In this document: in pieces, positions 6,958 through 18,574 of the stretch
Layout: each line of letters starts with the position of its first letter
Numbering within the stretch: position 1 is the first letter of the stretch
Source of the DNA: Candidatus Aminicenantes bacterium UBA6072
Lineage (GTDB): Bacteria > Acidobacteriota > Aminicenantia > UBA2199
Reading direction: 5' to 3'
Length of the DNA stretch: 31,779 nucleotides
Assembly (NCBI GenBank): GCA_002436105.1
Contig: DIXU01000011.1
Span: forward strand, 1 to 31,779
The notes under the pieces: model-generated
Database searches by the model: none
Seen by the model: the letters and a program-made list of their open reading frames with translations, nothing else
Told to the model about the DNA's origin: nothing
Translations under genes and position numbers: made by a program

Positions 6958-8210
6958 CGGATCACACCTCCGTGCGTTTCCCTGAATTGTAGCATTTTTT
7001 CCCGCGAACATAAAACCGCGGCCCGGAACCCCGCGCCGGCGCGGCTTTTCTCCAGCACGATGGCCCAGCGGCCCAGGGCGTCCAGCTGTTGCTCGTCGTC
7101 CACGTCGACGGTGAAGGCGGCGTAGTCGGCGAAATAACGGCGGAAGACCTCCTGCTTGAGCGTCGCCAGGCCGGTGCCCTCGATGGCCGAGACGAGCACC
7201 TGGCCTTCCCCGCCGTCCCCGGCCGGGCACTCGCGGTCCCGGCAGAGGTCGATCTTGTTGAAGACGGGGATGACGCGGGCCGGGTCGACGCCGAGCTGGC
7301 GCAGCACCTTTTCCACCTCGTGCTTCTGCCCCGTCCAGTCGGGGTGGGTCCAGTCGATCACGTGCAGCAGCAGGTCGGCCTGGCGCACCTCCTCCAGGGT
7401 GGCGGTGAAGGATGTGAACAGCTCCGCGGGCATGTCGCGGATGAAGCCCACCGTGTCCGAAAGGATGAAGTAGTAGCCGGGATGGGTGTCGTGCAGGTCG
7501 ACGCGGCGCAGCAGGGGATCGAGGGTGGCGAAGAGCTCGCGCGAGATGAAGACGTTCTCGCCGGTCAGGGCCTTGAACAGGGTCGACTTCCCCGCCGAGG
7601 TGTAGCCGACAAGGGCGACCAGCGGCACCGGCAGCTCGCGGCGGTTGCGGCGCTGCTGGTCGCGGTTGAGCGTCACCCCCTTCAGCTTGCGGCGGATGCG
7701 GGCGATCTTGTCCTTGATCAGCCGGCGGTCGGACTCGAGCTTGCTCTCGCCCGGGCCGCGCGTGCCGATGCCGCCGCCGAGGCGGGACAAGGCGATGCCC
7801 TTGCCGGTGAGGCGGGGCAGCAGGTAGAGGAGCTGCGCCAGCTCGACCTGCAGCTTGCCCTCCTGGCTGCGGGCGCGGGTGGCGAAAATGTCGAGGATCA
7901 GGCGGCTGCGGTCGATGACCTTGACGCGCAGGGTATCCTCCAGGTTGCGCTGCTGCAGCGTGGTCAGCACGTTGTTGAAGACCACCAGCGCGGCGCCGCA
8001 AGCGGCGATCAGCTGCTGCAATTCCTCGACCTTGCCCTGGCCGACCAGGGTGCGGCGGTCGGGAGCGGGACGCCGCTGCCAGGCCTGGCCGACGACGACG
8101 GCGCCGGCGGCGCGGCACAGGGCCTGCAGTTCGCCCATGGCGGCCGCGATCTCGGCGTCCCTCATCTTGGCCGGGAACCAGCCGCAGGTTACGGCTTGCT
8201 CGACAGGCAT
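6954..8210 (-). CDS. hflX: ribosome-associated GTPase HflX
   Basis: 418 residues. HflX is a GTPase that binds the 50S subunit and splits stalled or hibernating ribosomes. Seen here: the HflX-specific N-terminal domain (RRTLVGQGKVEEL near 52-64), the glycine-rich GGGIGTRGPGESKLE at 145-159, G1 GYTSAGKS at 202-209, G3 DTVGF at 252-256 and G4 NKID at 318-321. The frame starts inside the 3' end of miaA (22-base overlap), and its TGA overlaps the ATG of the TPR lipoprotein gene. No ribosome site is obvious at the ATG, consistent with coupling; an internal Met16 is the alternative start, but the residues before it align with the usual HflX N-terminus. Pairing with miaA is a common arrangement. Confidence 0.95.
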   Translation of the reverse strand: MPVEQAVTCGWFPAKMRDAEIAAAMGELQALCRAAGAVVVGQAWQRRPAPDRRTLVGQGKVEELQQLIAACGAALVVFNNVLTTLQQRNLEDTLRVKVIDRSRLILDIFATRARSQEGKLQVELAQLLYLLPRLTGKGIALSRLGGGIGTRGPGESKLESDRRLIKDKIARIRRKLKGVTLNRDQQRRNRRELPVPLVALVGYTSAGKSTLFKALTGENVFISRELFATLDPLLRRVDLHDTHPGYYFILSDTVGFIRDMPAELFTSFTATLEEVRQADLLLHVIDWTHPDWTGQKHEVEKVLRQLGVDPARVIPVFNKIDLCRDRECPAGDGGEGQVLVSAIEGTGLATLKQEVFRRYFADYAAFTVDVDDEQQLDALGRWAIVLEKSRAGAGFRAAVLCSREKMLQFRETHGGVIR

Positions 8211-9103
8211 TGGCGGATGGTGGCGATCACGGCATCCGCGTCGGCGGCGGGCAGCCAGCGGATGTCCTTTTCACGGCGGAACCAGGTGAGCTGACGCTTG
8301 GCGAACTGGCGCGAGTGGCGCTGGATCAGTTCCCGAACCTCCTGCAGGCCGATCTCGCCGCGCAGGTGGGAGAGGACCTCCTTGTAGCCGAGGGCGCGGA
8401 AAGGCGGACAGGCCGCCCCGCGCGCGCGCAGCAGCCCGCGAACCTCGGCGACCAGCCCGTTGGCCAGCATGCGCTCGACGCGGGCGTCGATGGCACGGTA
8501 CAGCGCCGGCCGCTCGACGTGCAGGCCGACGCGGATGAAGCGGCAGCCGGCGAACGGCGAGCAACTGAGGCGGAAAACCTCGCTGGGGGGCAGGCCGCTG
8601 TTGCGGTGGATCTCCAGGGCGCGGACCAGGCGCACGTGATCGTTGACGCCGATCTTCCGGGCGTATTCGGGGTCGATGCGCTGCAGTTCGGCATGCAGGG
8701 CGCCCCAGCCCTTTTCAACGGCCGTTTTTTTCAGCTCTTCGCGGCAACCGCTCTTCTTGGTTTCGGGGAAGATACCCTGCATCATGACGGTCAGGTAGAG
8801 GCCGGTGCCGCCGCAGACGACGGGCACGCGGTTGCGCGACCAGATGCCGGAGGCGGCGGCGAAAGAGAGCTCGAGAAAGCGGCTGGCGTTGAACTGGGCG
8901 CAGTCGGGGATGATGTCGATCAGGTGGTGGGGGATGAGCCGGCGCTCGGCCGGGTCGAGCTTGTCGCTGCCGATGTCGAAGCCCCGGTAGACCTGGACCG
9001 AGTCGGCCGATATCACCTCGCCGTCGATGGCTTCGGCGACGGCCAGGGCCATGCGGCTCTTGCCGGCGCCGGTGGGCCCGAGGATCTGGATGACGGGTCC
9101 CAT
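8189..9103 (-). CDS. miaA: tRNA dimethylallyltransferase MiaA
   Basis: 304 residues. MiaA transfers a dimethylallyl group to N6 of A37 in tRNAs reading UNN codons. Visible motifs: P-loop GPTGAGKS at 9-16, SADSVQVYRG near 34-43, HHLID, GGTGLY, NDHVRLVRALEI, RALGYKE and the tail RQFAKRQLTWFRRE. Length is normal. Its ATG overlaps the TAA of a 29-codon membrane-protein frame (TAATG), and its end overlaps hflX. It therefore sits inside a continuous, translationally coupled operon begun by purF. Confidence 0.96.
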   Translation of the reverse strand: MGPVIQILGPTGAGKSRMALAVAEAIDGEVISADSVQVYRGFDIGSDKLDPAERRLIPHHLIDIIPDCAQFNASRFLELSFAAASGIWSRNRVPVVCGGTGLYLTVMMQGIFPETKKSGCREELKKTAVEKGWGALHAELQRIDPEYARKIGVNDHVRLVRALEIHRNSGLPPSEVFRLSCSPFAGCRFIRVGLHVERPALYRAIDARVERMLANGLVAEVRGLLRARGAACPPFRALGYKEVLSHLRGEIGLQEVRELIQRHSRQFAKRQLTWFRREKDIRWLPAADADAVIATIRQCLSSKP

Positions 9104-9192
9104 TATCCGAGCAGCAGCAGGGCGATGAACAGCAGGGCCAGGAAGGCCAGCTGCTGGCGCCGGCGCGTCAGTTGCCTGGCTTGCGGATCCAT
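9103..9192 (-). CDS. 29-residue single-span membrane microprotein (candidate)
   Basis: An ATG at 9192 inside the last codons of the DUF4388 gene opens a 29-codon frame: a basic, Gln/Arg-rich N-terminus (about 14 residues) followed by one hydrophobic helix (AFLALLFIALLLLG). Its TAA shares bases with the miaA ATG (TAATG), and its 5' end overlaps the DUF4388 stop, so it exactly bridges the two genes and could carry ribosomes between them. The topology (positive inside, short tail) is that of a membrane microprotein. No ribosome site is seen and the function is unknown; it could be only a coupling frame. Confidence 0.5.
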   Translation of the reverse strand: MDPQARQLTRRRQQLAFLALLFIALLLLG

Positions 9193-10280
9193 TGCAGGAG
9201 CAGGGTCTCGTGTTCCTTGCCCAGGTGGCGCTTCACGGCATAGATCTCGGCGTAGAGGATCTCCTCGAGCCCGCGCAGGAACTCGCCGCCGGCTTCGGCG
9301 AAATTCTCGTACCAGACGCTTTTCATGATCGATTTCTCGTCGACGCGGCCGTTGCCGCGGATCTCCACTCCCTGGAAGCAGGGCGGGATGGAATCCAGGA
9401 CGGCGGTGATGGCGTCGGTGAGGATGGCGTGGGCCACCGGCCCGATCTCCTTGGAAAGGACGCGGTAGATATGCTCGAACTTGGCGTTGTAATTCTGCAG
9501 GGCCTCGTCGAACGAAGTGAAGGTCGAGGGCGGGCTGGGCAGCGAGTGCGGGGTGTGGGCGCGGCCCGGCTGGGGACGGTCGCAGACCAATCCCAGGGTG
9601 CGCAGCGCGTAGAGGACCTTCAGGGTGTCGAAGCGCAGCAGCTCGCTGCGGGCCAGCACCTCATCCAGGGGGGTGGCCCCGCGCACCAGGGACAGCACAT
9701 GGGCCTCGTGCGGCTTCAGGGAGACGGGGCCGATGGCATTGTCGGGGGATGCGAACAGGTCCGTGCCGGCCGCGAAGCGGCTTTCGATGAATTCGCTGTC
9801 GGGAACCCGGCGCACGCCCTCCAGGATCGCCTCGGGCACGGGCAGCTCCAGCCGGATGTTCTCCCGGGCGTCCTCGCTCGGGCGGCCGATGTCGTAGCGG
9901 CCGGCGCGCAGGGGAAAAAGGGAAAAGACGATGGCGCGCATCTGGGCGCCCACCTCGCTCCACAGTTGCTCGGGCGTGATCAGGCCCATCTCCAGCAGCG
10001 CCCGGCCCAGGCGGCTGTGGTTCTTCTGCATGCGGCGGCGGCTCTTCTCCAGCTGGGAGGCGTCGATCACGCCGCGGCCCACGAGAAAATGGCCCAGGGC
10101 GTCGTCGGCCAGGCTGGATTGGGCGAACACGATGCAGCCGTCCTGCAGCCAGAGCGTCTTGGTGAAGCGGGCGGCGGCGATCTTCAGCTGGCCGTCCAGC
10201 GCCTGGACGTGCATGCGCGCCAGGATGGCGGCGACGTCCAGTTCGCCCAGGGAACCCGAGATCGGCAGGTGGCTGTTCAT
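9168..10280 (-). CDS. DUF4388 (PatA-like N-terminal) domain protein
   Basis: 370 residues. The first about 110 match the DUF4388/PatA-N pattern: GSLGELDVAAILARM followed by a short G-x-L-x-I strand pair (DGQLKIAA ... KTLWLQDG) and an FAQSS turn. Proteins of this type are common in gliding and multi-kinase bacteria and are thought to act in signalling or polarity; no enzyme motif is visible. The middle (120-235) repeats a winged-helix-like pattern, then a Pro/Ser linker (about 238-252) leads to a helical C-terminal domain. The ATG overlaps the purF stop (TGATG), so translation is probably coupled. Confidence 0.8.
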   Translation of the reverse strand: MNSHLPISGSLGELDVAAILARMHVQALDGQLKIAAARFTKTLWLQDGCIVFAQSSLADDALGHFLVGRGVIDASQLEKSRRRMQKNHSRLGRALLEMGLITPEQLWSEVGAQMRAIVFSLFPLRAGRYDIGRPSEDARENIRLELPVPEAILEGVRRVPDSEFIESRFAAGTDLFASPDNAIGPVSLKPHEAHVLSLVRGATPLDEVLARSELLRFDTLKVLYALRTLGLVCDRPQPGRAHTPHSLPSPPSTFTSFDEALQNYNAKFEHIYRVLSKEIGPVAHAILTDAITAVLDSIPPCFQGVEIRGNGRVDEKSIMKSVWYENFAEAGGEFLRGLEEILYAEIYAVKRHLGKEHETLLLQWIRKPGN

Positions 10281-11755
10281 CAGAATTTCAGGGCCAGCTC
10301 CTTCTGTTTCAGCTTCAGCTGCTCGCGCTCCTGCTCGATCTGCTCCAGGTAGCTTCGCGACACGTCGCCGGTGGGGTACTTGCCGGAAAAGCAGGCGGTG
10401 CAGAAGGAGCGGATGGCCGGGTTCTGCCGGCGCACCGCCGCCTCCATGTCGCGGATGTCCTGGAAGAGCACGCGGTCGGCGCCGATGCGGGCGGCGACCT
10501 CGTCCTCGCGGACGCCGCTGGCGATGAACTCGGAGCGGGTCTGCATGTCGATGCCGTAGACGCAGGGGTGGGTGAGCGGGGCGGAATAGGAGACGAAGTA
10601 GACGTTGCGGGCGCCGGCCTGGCGCACCATCTGGATGATGGAGCGCGAGGTGTTGCCGCGCACGATCGAGTCGTCCACGATCAGCACGTTCTTGCCCTGG
10701 AACACGTCGACGATGGGGTTCAGCTTCTGGCGGATGGTGCGCTGGCGCACGTGGTCGCCGGGCATGATGAAGGTGCGCCCGATGTAGCGGTTCTTGACCA
10801 GCCCCTCGCGGTACTTCAGCTTGAGCAGCCGGGCGATCTCGATGGCCGCCGGCCGCGAGGAATCGGGCACCGGCACGACCACGTCGATGGACATGCCGCT
10901 CTTCTGGATGCGGCGGGCGAGCTTGCGCCCGAGGTCGACGCGCGCCTGGTAGACGTTGATGCCGTTGAGATAGGAATCGGGGCGGGCGAAGTAGATGTAT
11001 TCGAAGATGCAGGGCTTGAACGGCGCCGGCTGCAGCTTTTTTTCGTGGACGGCGCGGTTCTGGTCGATGAACACGGCCGAGCCGGGCGGGACGTCGCGGA
11101 CGTCGCCGAAGCCCAGCACGTCGAGGGTGACGCTCTCGGAGGCGAAGGCGAAGGCCGGGATCATCTGGCGGCGGTCGCTGCCGAAGAGCAGCGGCCGCAG
11201 GCCGTAGGGATCGCGAAAGGCCACCATGCCGCGGTCGGCGATGTGGATCACCACCGAATAGGCGCCTTTCACGCGCCGGTACACCTGGCGGATGGCGTTG
11301 AACACGCCCTCGGGCGTGATCTCCTGGCGGACCGACTTCTCCAGCGCCTCGGCGAAGACGTTGAGGATCACCTCGACGTCGCAGTTGGAATTGATGATCT
11401 TGTGGGACTTCTCGAAAAGCTCCTTCTTCAGCTCGAAAAAATTCACCACGTTGCCGTTGTGAACGGCGGCGATGCCGTAGGGGTGGTTGAGCCAGAAAGG
11501 CTGGGCGTCCTCGCCCGTGCCTTCGCCCACGGTGGGGTAGCGGGTGTGGCCCAGGCCGACGGAGCCCTTGAGCCGGTCGACATGGCGCTCTTCGAAGATA
11601 TCGCGCACGAGGCCGTTGCCCTTCTTCAGGTGGTAGCGGCCGTCATAAGTCAGGATGCCGGCCGAATCCTGGCCGCGGTGCTGCAGGGTCAGCAGCCCGG
11701 TGTACAGGGGGCCGATGACCGGCTCGGTGGAGAAAATGCCCAAGACTCCGCACAT
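10280..11755 (-). CDS. purF: amidophosphoribosyltransferase PurF
   Basis: 491 residues. PurF makes 5-phosphoribosylamine from PRPP and glutamine, the first step of purine synthesis. The protein begins Met-Cys, so the nucleophile Cys2 is exposed by Met removal with no propeptide. Other motifs: RGQDSAG near 27, the PRPP loop VLIVDDSIVRGNT at 357-369, and YGIDMQTRSE near 400. Cys249, Cys398, Cys452 and Cys455 lie where the Bacillus-type enzyme holds a 4Fe-4S cluster, so an oxygen-sensitive Fe-S form is likely. The frame could be extended upstream to 11983, but the conserved MCGV start, GGGAG upstream and the promoter at 11766-11794 fix the start. First gene of the operon ending at 5662. Confidence 0.96.
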   Translation of the reverse strand: MCGVLGIFSTEPVIGPLYTGLLTLQHRGQDSAGILTYDGRYHLKKGNGLVRDIFEERHVDRLKGSVGLGHTRYPTVGEGTGEDAQPFWLNHPYGIAAVHNGNVVNFFELKKELFEKSHKIINSNCDVEVILNVFAEALEKSVRQEITPEGVFNAIRQVYRRVKGAYSVVIHIADRGMVAFRDPYGLRPLLFGSDRRQMIPAFAFASESVTLDVLGFGDVRDVPPGSAVFIDQNRAVHEKKLQPAPFKPCIFEYIYFARPDSYLNGINVYQARVDLGRKLARRIQKSGMSIDVVVPVPDSSRPAAIEIARLLKLKYREGLVKNRYIGRTFIMPGDHVRQRTIRQKLNPIVDVFQGKNVLIVDDSIVRGNTSRSIIQMVRQAGARNVYFVSYSAPLTHPCVYGIDMQTRSEFIASGVREDEVAARIGADRVLFQDIRDMEAAVRRQNPAIRSFCTACFSGKYPTGDVSRSYLEQIEQEREQLKLKQKELALKF

Positions 11756-11765
11756 GATGCTCCCA

Positions 11766-11794
11766 CTTATATCGTGAAAGCGCCCAAAAGTCAA
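11766..11794 (-). promoter_or_regulatory. promoter of the purF operon
   Basis: On the minus strand TTGACT (11794-11789), a 17-base spacer and TATAAG (11771-11766). The start would be about 11759, only about four bases before the ATG at 11755. Confidence 0.7.
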
Positions 11795-11843
11795 TCGCGT
11801 CCGCAGCGGCCGCGAAGCGCTTTTTTTTCCCCGCGGCGGATTA

Positions 11844-11873
11844 TTGACAAATACGGGATAGATATGGTAAAGC
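11844..11873 (+). promoter_or_regulatory. putative promoter of the four-TM protein gene
   Basis: TTGACA (11844-11849), 18 bases, TAAAGC (11868-11873) preceded by TGG as an extended -10. The -35 lies 36 bases before the ATG at 11880, suggesting a leaderless transcript. The -10 is weak. Confidence 0.45.
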
Positions 11874-11879
11874 AATCGC

Positions 11880-12404
11880 ATGCTGGCAGATTTCGAAAAA
11901 CAAAAGATAGAGATGGAGCACATCCGGCGCGAGTCGCGGCTGACCATGGTCATCTCCCTGGCCATGCTGTCCTCGATCGCCATCTACACCCTGGTGGCGT
12001 ACCTGGTTCCCGCCCTGTCCCAGTCCCGCCCGGCGGTGACCCTGGCCGCCGGCAAGGCCGTTCTCAATGCCTGGAACATCCTGAACATCGTTTCGATCAT
12101 GCTGATCATCGCCGTCCTGGCCGTGCGCAAGACCATCTATTTCTCCCCGCGCCTGGTCCGCGACGACTTCACCCTGGACGCCCTGCTGCAGCGCTGGCGG
12201 ATCATCGACATCATCCTGCTGTCGCTGGCCGAGCTCATCGCCATTTTCGGCCTGGTCATCACGCTGCTGGGCATGCCGTTCCAGCGGACGTTTCATTTTT
12301 TCGTCGCCGGCTTCCTGCTGGCCCTGATCAACCTGCCCGTCACGTTCAAGGTCCGGGACAAGATCCGCATGTTCGAGAAATATGCCGGCAAATCGATCTT
12401 GTAG
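11880..12404 (+). CDS. four-helix integral membrane protein, unknown
   Basis: 174 residues. A charged N-terminus (about 20 residues) precedes four hydrophobic segments at about 23-45, 63-81, 107-131 and 137-153, with basic loops between helices 2 and 3 and at the C-terminus; both ends are probably cytoplasmic. I recognise no family. It is divergent from purF and lies 60 bases upstream of the receiver/kinase/TonB fusion on the same strand, so the two may be co-transcribed. No ribosome site is visible before the ATG, while a TTGACA box sits at the distance expected for a leaderless mRNA. Confidence 0.75.
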   Translation: MLADFEKQKIEMEHIRRESRLTMVISLAMLSSIAIYTLVAYLVPALSQSRPAVTLAAGKAVLNAWNILNIVSIMLIIAVLAVRKTIYFSPRLVRDDFTLDALLQRWRIIDIILLSLAELIAIFGLVITLLGMPFQRTFHFFVAGFLLALINLPVTFKVRDKIRMFEKYAGKSIL

Positions 12405-12464
12405 GGCGGCTGCCGAACCGGGCCGGGCCGGTACGGGTCCGGGCCGGAACGGGAGGAGAGGAGC

Positions 12465-15842
<3,378 letters not shown>

Positions 15843-15854
15843 CGAGGTGAATAT

Positions 15855-16088
15855 ATGGAAAAACTAAAAGTCGAGGCCAAGGCGTTTTACGAGTCCACGC
15901 TCCGGGAAGCGAAGAAGCAGATTGAGATAATCGACGCCAAGATCGAGGAGGAACTGGCCCGGGTCAAGGACCTCATCGCCCAGCTGCAGGAGCAGAAAAA
16001 AGCCACCCGCCTCATCTACGACGGCGCGTCCAACATCCTGGGCGTCAGGAACGAATTCGAGGAAGGCGAGGGCGGCCAGGACAACTAG
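15855..16088 (+). CDS. small coiled-coil protein
   Basis: 77 residues, acidic, with an uninterrupted heptad-like helix from about 5 to 50 (EAKKQIEIIDAKIEEELARV) and a Gly/Glu-rich tail. No signal or membrane segment. It begins 12 bases after the kinase-fusion stop with a GAGGTG ribosome site, so it is co-transcribed with the fusion gene and may be an oligomerisation or adaptor partner. The fusion also carries a coiled coil, but that part is predicted outside the cytoplasm, so direct pairing is not implied. Family not recognised. Confidence 0.8.
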   Translation: MEKLKVEAKAFYESTLREAKKQIEIIDAKIEEELARVKDLIAQLQEQKKATRLIYDGASNILGVRNEFEEGEGGQDN

Positions 16089-16112
16089 CCGTTCCCCTCT
16101 GCTGAAGGGCCG

Positions 16113-17396
16113 ATGCGTTATGCCGCGGCACTTTCATACCTGGAGAGGATCCAGGGCGAGACCGGCAAGCTCTCCCTGGAAAGCATCCGGCGCGTCATCG
16201 CCAGTGCCCCTTTCGCCGCCGGCGGCTCGCGCTTCGTGCAGGTGGCCGGCACCAACGGCAAGGGCTCGACCTCGCATTACATCGCCGCCATCCTGCAGCG
16301 CTCCGGCCTGCGGGTCGGACTGTTCACCTCGCCGCACCTGCAGGACGTTCGCGAGCGCATCCGCGTCAACGACCGGCCGGTTTCCCGGGCCGCCTTCGCC
16401 CGCTCGGTCAGCGCCGTGCGCGCGCTGGGCGAGAAACTCCTGGGCGCGGGCCGCATCGCCAACCTGCCCACTTTCTTCGAGACCCTCCTTCTGGCCGCGC
16501 TCCACCATTTCGCCGAGATCAAGGCCGACTGGGCGGTGCTGGAGGTGGGGCTGGGCGGCCGCCTCGACGCCACCTCCACGATCCGGCCCGAGATCGCCGC
16601 GGTCACCAACGTCGGCCTGGACCACCTGAACATCCTGGGCGGGACGCTGAAGGCCATTGCCGGCGAAAAGGCGGCCATCGCCCGGCGCGGCGTCCCCCTG
16701 GTGTCGGGCTGTCCGCCGCGCTCCATGGGGGCGCGCGTCATCCGCGGCGTCGCCGCGCGCCGGCGGGCGCCCCTGATCGAGGCCTTCGCCCCGCCGCGGC
16801 GGCTGGACATCGAGAAGGAACGGGACGGCTACGCCTGCCGCTATTTCACCGGCGAAAGGGATTACCGCTTCCGGGTGCCGCAGCGCGGCCGCCACCAGTG
16901 CCGTAACGCCGCCCTGGCCGTCGCCGTCATCGACGAGCTGGAGCGGCGCGGTATCGCGGCCGGCGCCGGGGCCGTTGCCGCCGGCATCCGCGCCATGTCC
17001 ATTCCCGGCCGCCTCGAGCTGCTGGCGCAGAGGCCGCCGGTTATCCTGGACGGCGCCCACAACCTGCCCGGCGTCCGCGCCCTGGCCGGCTACCTGCGCG
17101 AGGAGAACATCCGCGGCTTCACGCTGCTGTTCGGCGTGCTGCGCGACAAGCAGTACCCGGCCATGGCGCGCCTGCTGGCGCCGCTGGCAGGGCACGTCGT
17201 CCTGACCGAACCGCGCTCGGAGCGGGCGCTGCCGGCCGCAAGGCTGCTGCGCTTCTTTCCGGGGAAGGAATGCCGGATCGAGCGCGACTACGCGCGCGCG
17301 CTGGCGGTTGCAAAAAAATTCAAAAGAACTATAATCATATGCGGTTCATTGTACCTGGTCGGCGGCATGAGGGAGATCGCTCGCGGAGGAAAATGA
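16113..17396 (+). CDS. folC: folylpolyglutamate / dihydrofolate synthase FolC
   Basis: 427 residues of the Mur-ligase superfamily; it adds glutamate to folates and often also makes dihydrofolate. Motifs seen: P-loop GTNGKGS near 47-53, TSPHL near 76, FFETLLLAALHHFA near 123, EVGLGGRLDAT near 145-155, TNVGLDHLNILG near 166-177, then the C-terminal Rossmann domain with LDGAHNLPG near 311-319. Length is normal. A weak ribosome site precedes the ATG. Its TGA overlaps the start of the next gene (ATGA), so the pair is translationally linked. Confidence 0.94.
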   Translation: MRYAAALSYLERIQGETGKLSLESIRRVIASAPFAAGGSRFVQVAGTNGKGSTSHYIAAILQRSGLRVGLFTSPHLQDVRERIRVNDRPVSRAAFARSVSAVRALGEKLLGAGRIANLPTFFETLLLAALHHFAEIKADWAVLEVGLGGRLDATSTIRPEIAAVTNVGLDHLNILGGTLKAIAGEKAAIARRGVPLVSGCPPRSMGARVIRGVAARRRAPLIEAFAPPRRLDIEKERDGYACRYFTGERDYRFRVPQRGRHQCRNAALAVAVIDELERRGIAAGAGAVAAGIRAMSIPGRLELLAQRPPVILDGAHNLPGVRALAGYLREENIRGFTLLFGVLRDKQYPAMARLLAPLAGHVVLTEPRSERALPAARLLRFFPGKECRIERDYARALAVAKKFKRTIIICGSLYLVGGMREIARGGK

Positions 17397-18148
17397 AGAT
17401 GGATGCCAGAAAATTCAGGGAGATCGAAGGTCTCTACAAGGATCTGAAGGAGCGCCAGGCGGCCGGGGAGATCTCCGTCGAGGACGCCAAGTCCGAGCTG
17501 AAGAAGATGATGCTGCGCGACGAGGACAACCGCTTCTGGATGCTGGGCGGCAAGACGGGCGGCTGGTACGTCTACGACGGCAGCGCCTGGAAGCCCGCCG
17601 ATCCCTACGAGCCGGACCCGGCGGAAACGAAGGCGCCGCTGCCCGCCGCCGCGGCCGCGACCATCGAGCTGGAGCCCGCCCCGCAGCCCCGCAAGCGCCA
17701 GGAATCGCCGCTGGAGGGCGAGCCGGCCGGTACCCTGTGCAAATTCTGCCACTCGCGCATGGACGAGCACGACGCGTATTGCCGCTTCTGCGGCGCCAGC
17801 CCCAAGGCGGCCACGGCAAGGCAGGAGCGGCGCCCCTCCGGCAGCGAAATGCAATTCCGCTCGGTCGGCGTGCTCTCCCTGATCGTTTTCCTGGGCGGCC
17901 TGGGACTGGTCCTCGGCGTCGTCGTCGGCGCCTCGTTCGGCATCTTCAGCATTTTCGGCGACCTGATCTACCAGTTCCCGGTGATGCTGCAGGAGATGCG
18001 CGGCAAGTTCCTGGGCGGCCTCTTCTTCGGCGCCGTCGGCGGCATCGCCGGCTTCCTGGCCTTCGCCGTGCTCGGGCTGCTGCTCGGCCTCTTCTTCAAC
18101 GCCCTGTGCTTCGTTTTCACCGGGCCGCGGTTCAAGATCAAGGCATGA
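17393..18148 (+). CDS. zinc-ribbon membrane protein, unknown
   Basis: 251 residues. The N-terminal part (1-45) is a charged helix resembling SHOCT-like or short-repeat segments; then a GGWYVYDGSAW motif (56-66), an Ala/Pro linker, a zinc ribbon with Cys116, Cys119, Cys130 and Cys133 (CKFCHSRM ... YCRFCG), and a membrane part with hydrophobic segments at about 159-181 and 206-242. Probably a membrane protein with a cytoplasmic metal-bound module. ATG 17393 overlaps the folC stop, but GGAGG at 17385-17389 is better spaced for the in-frame ATG at 17399, which removes only two residues. A longer upstream frame is a folC shadow. Confidence 0.8.
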   Translation: MKMDARKFREIEGLYKDLKERQAAGEISVEDAKSELKKMMLRDEDNRFWMLGGKTGGWYVYDGSAWKPADPYEPDPAETKAPLPAAAAATIELEPAPQPRKRQESPLEGEPAGTLCKFCHSRMDEHDAYCRFCGASPKAATARQERRPSGSEMQFRSVGVLSLIVFLGGLGLVLGVVVGASFGIFSIFGDLIYQFPVMLQEMRGKFLGGLFFGAVGGIAGFLAFAVLGLLLGLFFNALCFVFTGPRFKIKA

Positions 18149-18195
18149 CCGATCCCCGGCACGCCGGCAGAGGGCGACGGATCTGAGGCGCGCAC

Positions 18196-18333
18196 GTGGA
18201 GGTCATCCATACGGTCGGTTTTTATCTCCTTTTCGCGGCCATCCTGCTCAACCTTCTCCTTTTTTCGGCATTGTTTCTGCTGGGCAAGCACAGGCTGAAA
18301 AGGCAAAAGGAAAAAGGCAAAAGGCAGAAGTAG
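18196..18333 (+). CDS. candidate 45-residue single-span membrane protein
   Basis: GTG at 18196 (GAGG seven bases upstream; an in-frame TGA at 18184 excludes a longer start) opens a 45-codon frame: ten mixed residues, a hydrophobic helix of about 20 (LLFAAILLNLLLFSALFLLG), and a Lys/Arg-rich tail. The topology is sensible for a tail-basic membrane protein. The tail is encoded by AAAAGGC-type low-complexity DNA that may be repeat filler, which lowers confidence. Confidence 0.4.
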   Translation: MEVIHTVGFYLLFAAILLNLLLFSALFLLGKHRLKRQKEKGKRQK

Positions 18334-18406
18334 GAAATGCCGGAGGGAAATGGCCGCCAGGCGGGAGTGAAGGGAAGGGCGATTCGGAAAATGGCGCTTG
18401 CGGTGC

Positions 18407-18574
18407 ATGGAGGCAACGGATGTGGAGACGGCATCACAACTGTATAATAAGTACCCAGGAGGATTCCTGGGACAGATCCGGGAGCGCACGCTGAAAGCCC
18501 CTACAGAAAAGCCGATTTTGGCTTTTGCCCTCATCGGGCAATACTATTTGATCTTGGCATTGATCATGCTTTAA
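18407..18574 (+). CDS. candidate 55-residue C-tail-anchored protein
   Basis: ATG 18407 opens a 55-codon frame ending TAA at 18572-18574, just before the ribosome site of the first pilin gene. It encodes a soluble part (LYNKYPGGFLGQIRERTLK) and a C-terminal hydrophobic helix (PILAFALIGQYYLILALIML). Third-position GC is lower than in its neighbours and no ribosome site is visible. The same DNA holds a TATAAT (18443-18448) and three small hairpins, so it may instead be an untranslated leader. Confidence 0.35.
   Translation: MEATDVETASQLYNKYPGGFLGQIRERTLKAPTEKPILAFALIGQYYLILALIML
18454..18539 (+). promoter_or_regulatory. three consecutive hairpins ahead of the pilin operon
   Basis: Stems: CCCAGGA/TCCTGGG with a GGAT loop (18454-18471); AAAAGCC/GGCTTTT (18507-18526); GCCC/GGGC (18527-18539). 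They lie between a TATAAT at 18443 and the AGGAG ribosome site at 18581. A structured 5' leader is possible; I could not fit the known cyclic-di-GMP riboswitch consensus. No -35 box was found. Confidence 0.3.

Noticed and set aside
5662..8118. An 818-codon version of the TPR lipoprotein extending through hflX
   Set aside because: The upstream part is an Arg/Pro-rich shadow of hflX; the lipobox, GGAGG and ATGA overlap mark the true start at 6957.
10280..11983. Longer purF starting at 11983
   Set aside because: PurF must begin with Met-Cys; the extension crosses the promoter and the divergent gene.
18337..18447. Another 36-codon frame starting ATG CCG GAG
   Set aside because: No membrane or domain signal, overlaps the better 55-codon candidate, and composition looks random.
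18454..18539. Cyclic-di-GMP riboswitch upstream of the pilin genes
   Set aside because: The conserved GEMM core sequences could not be found, although the position would be typical.
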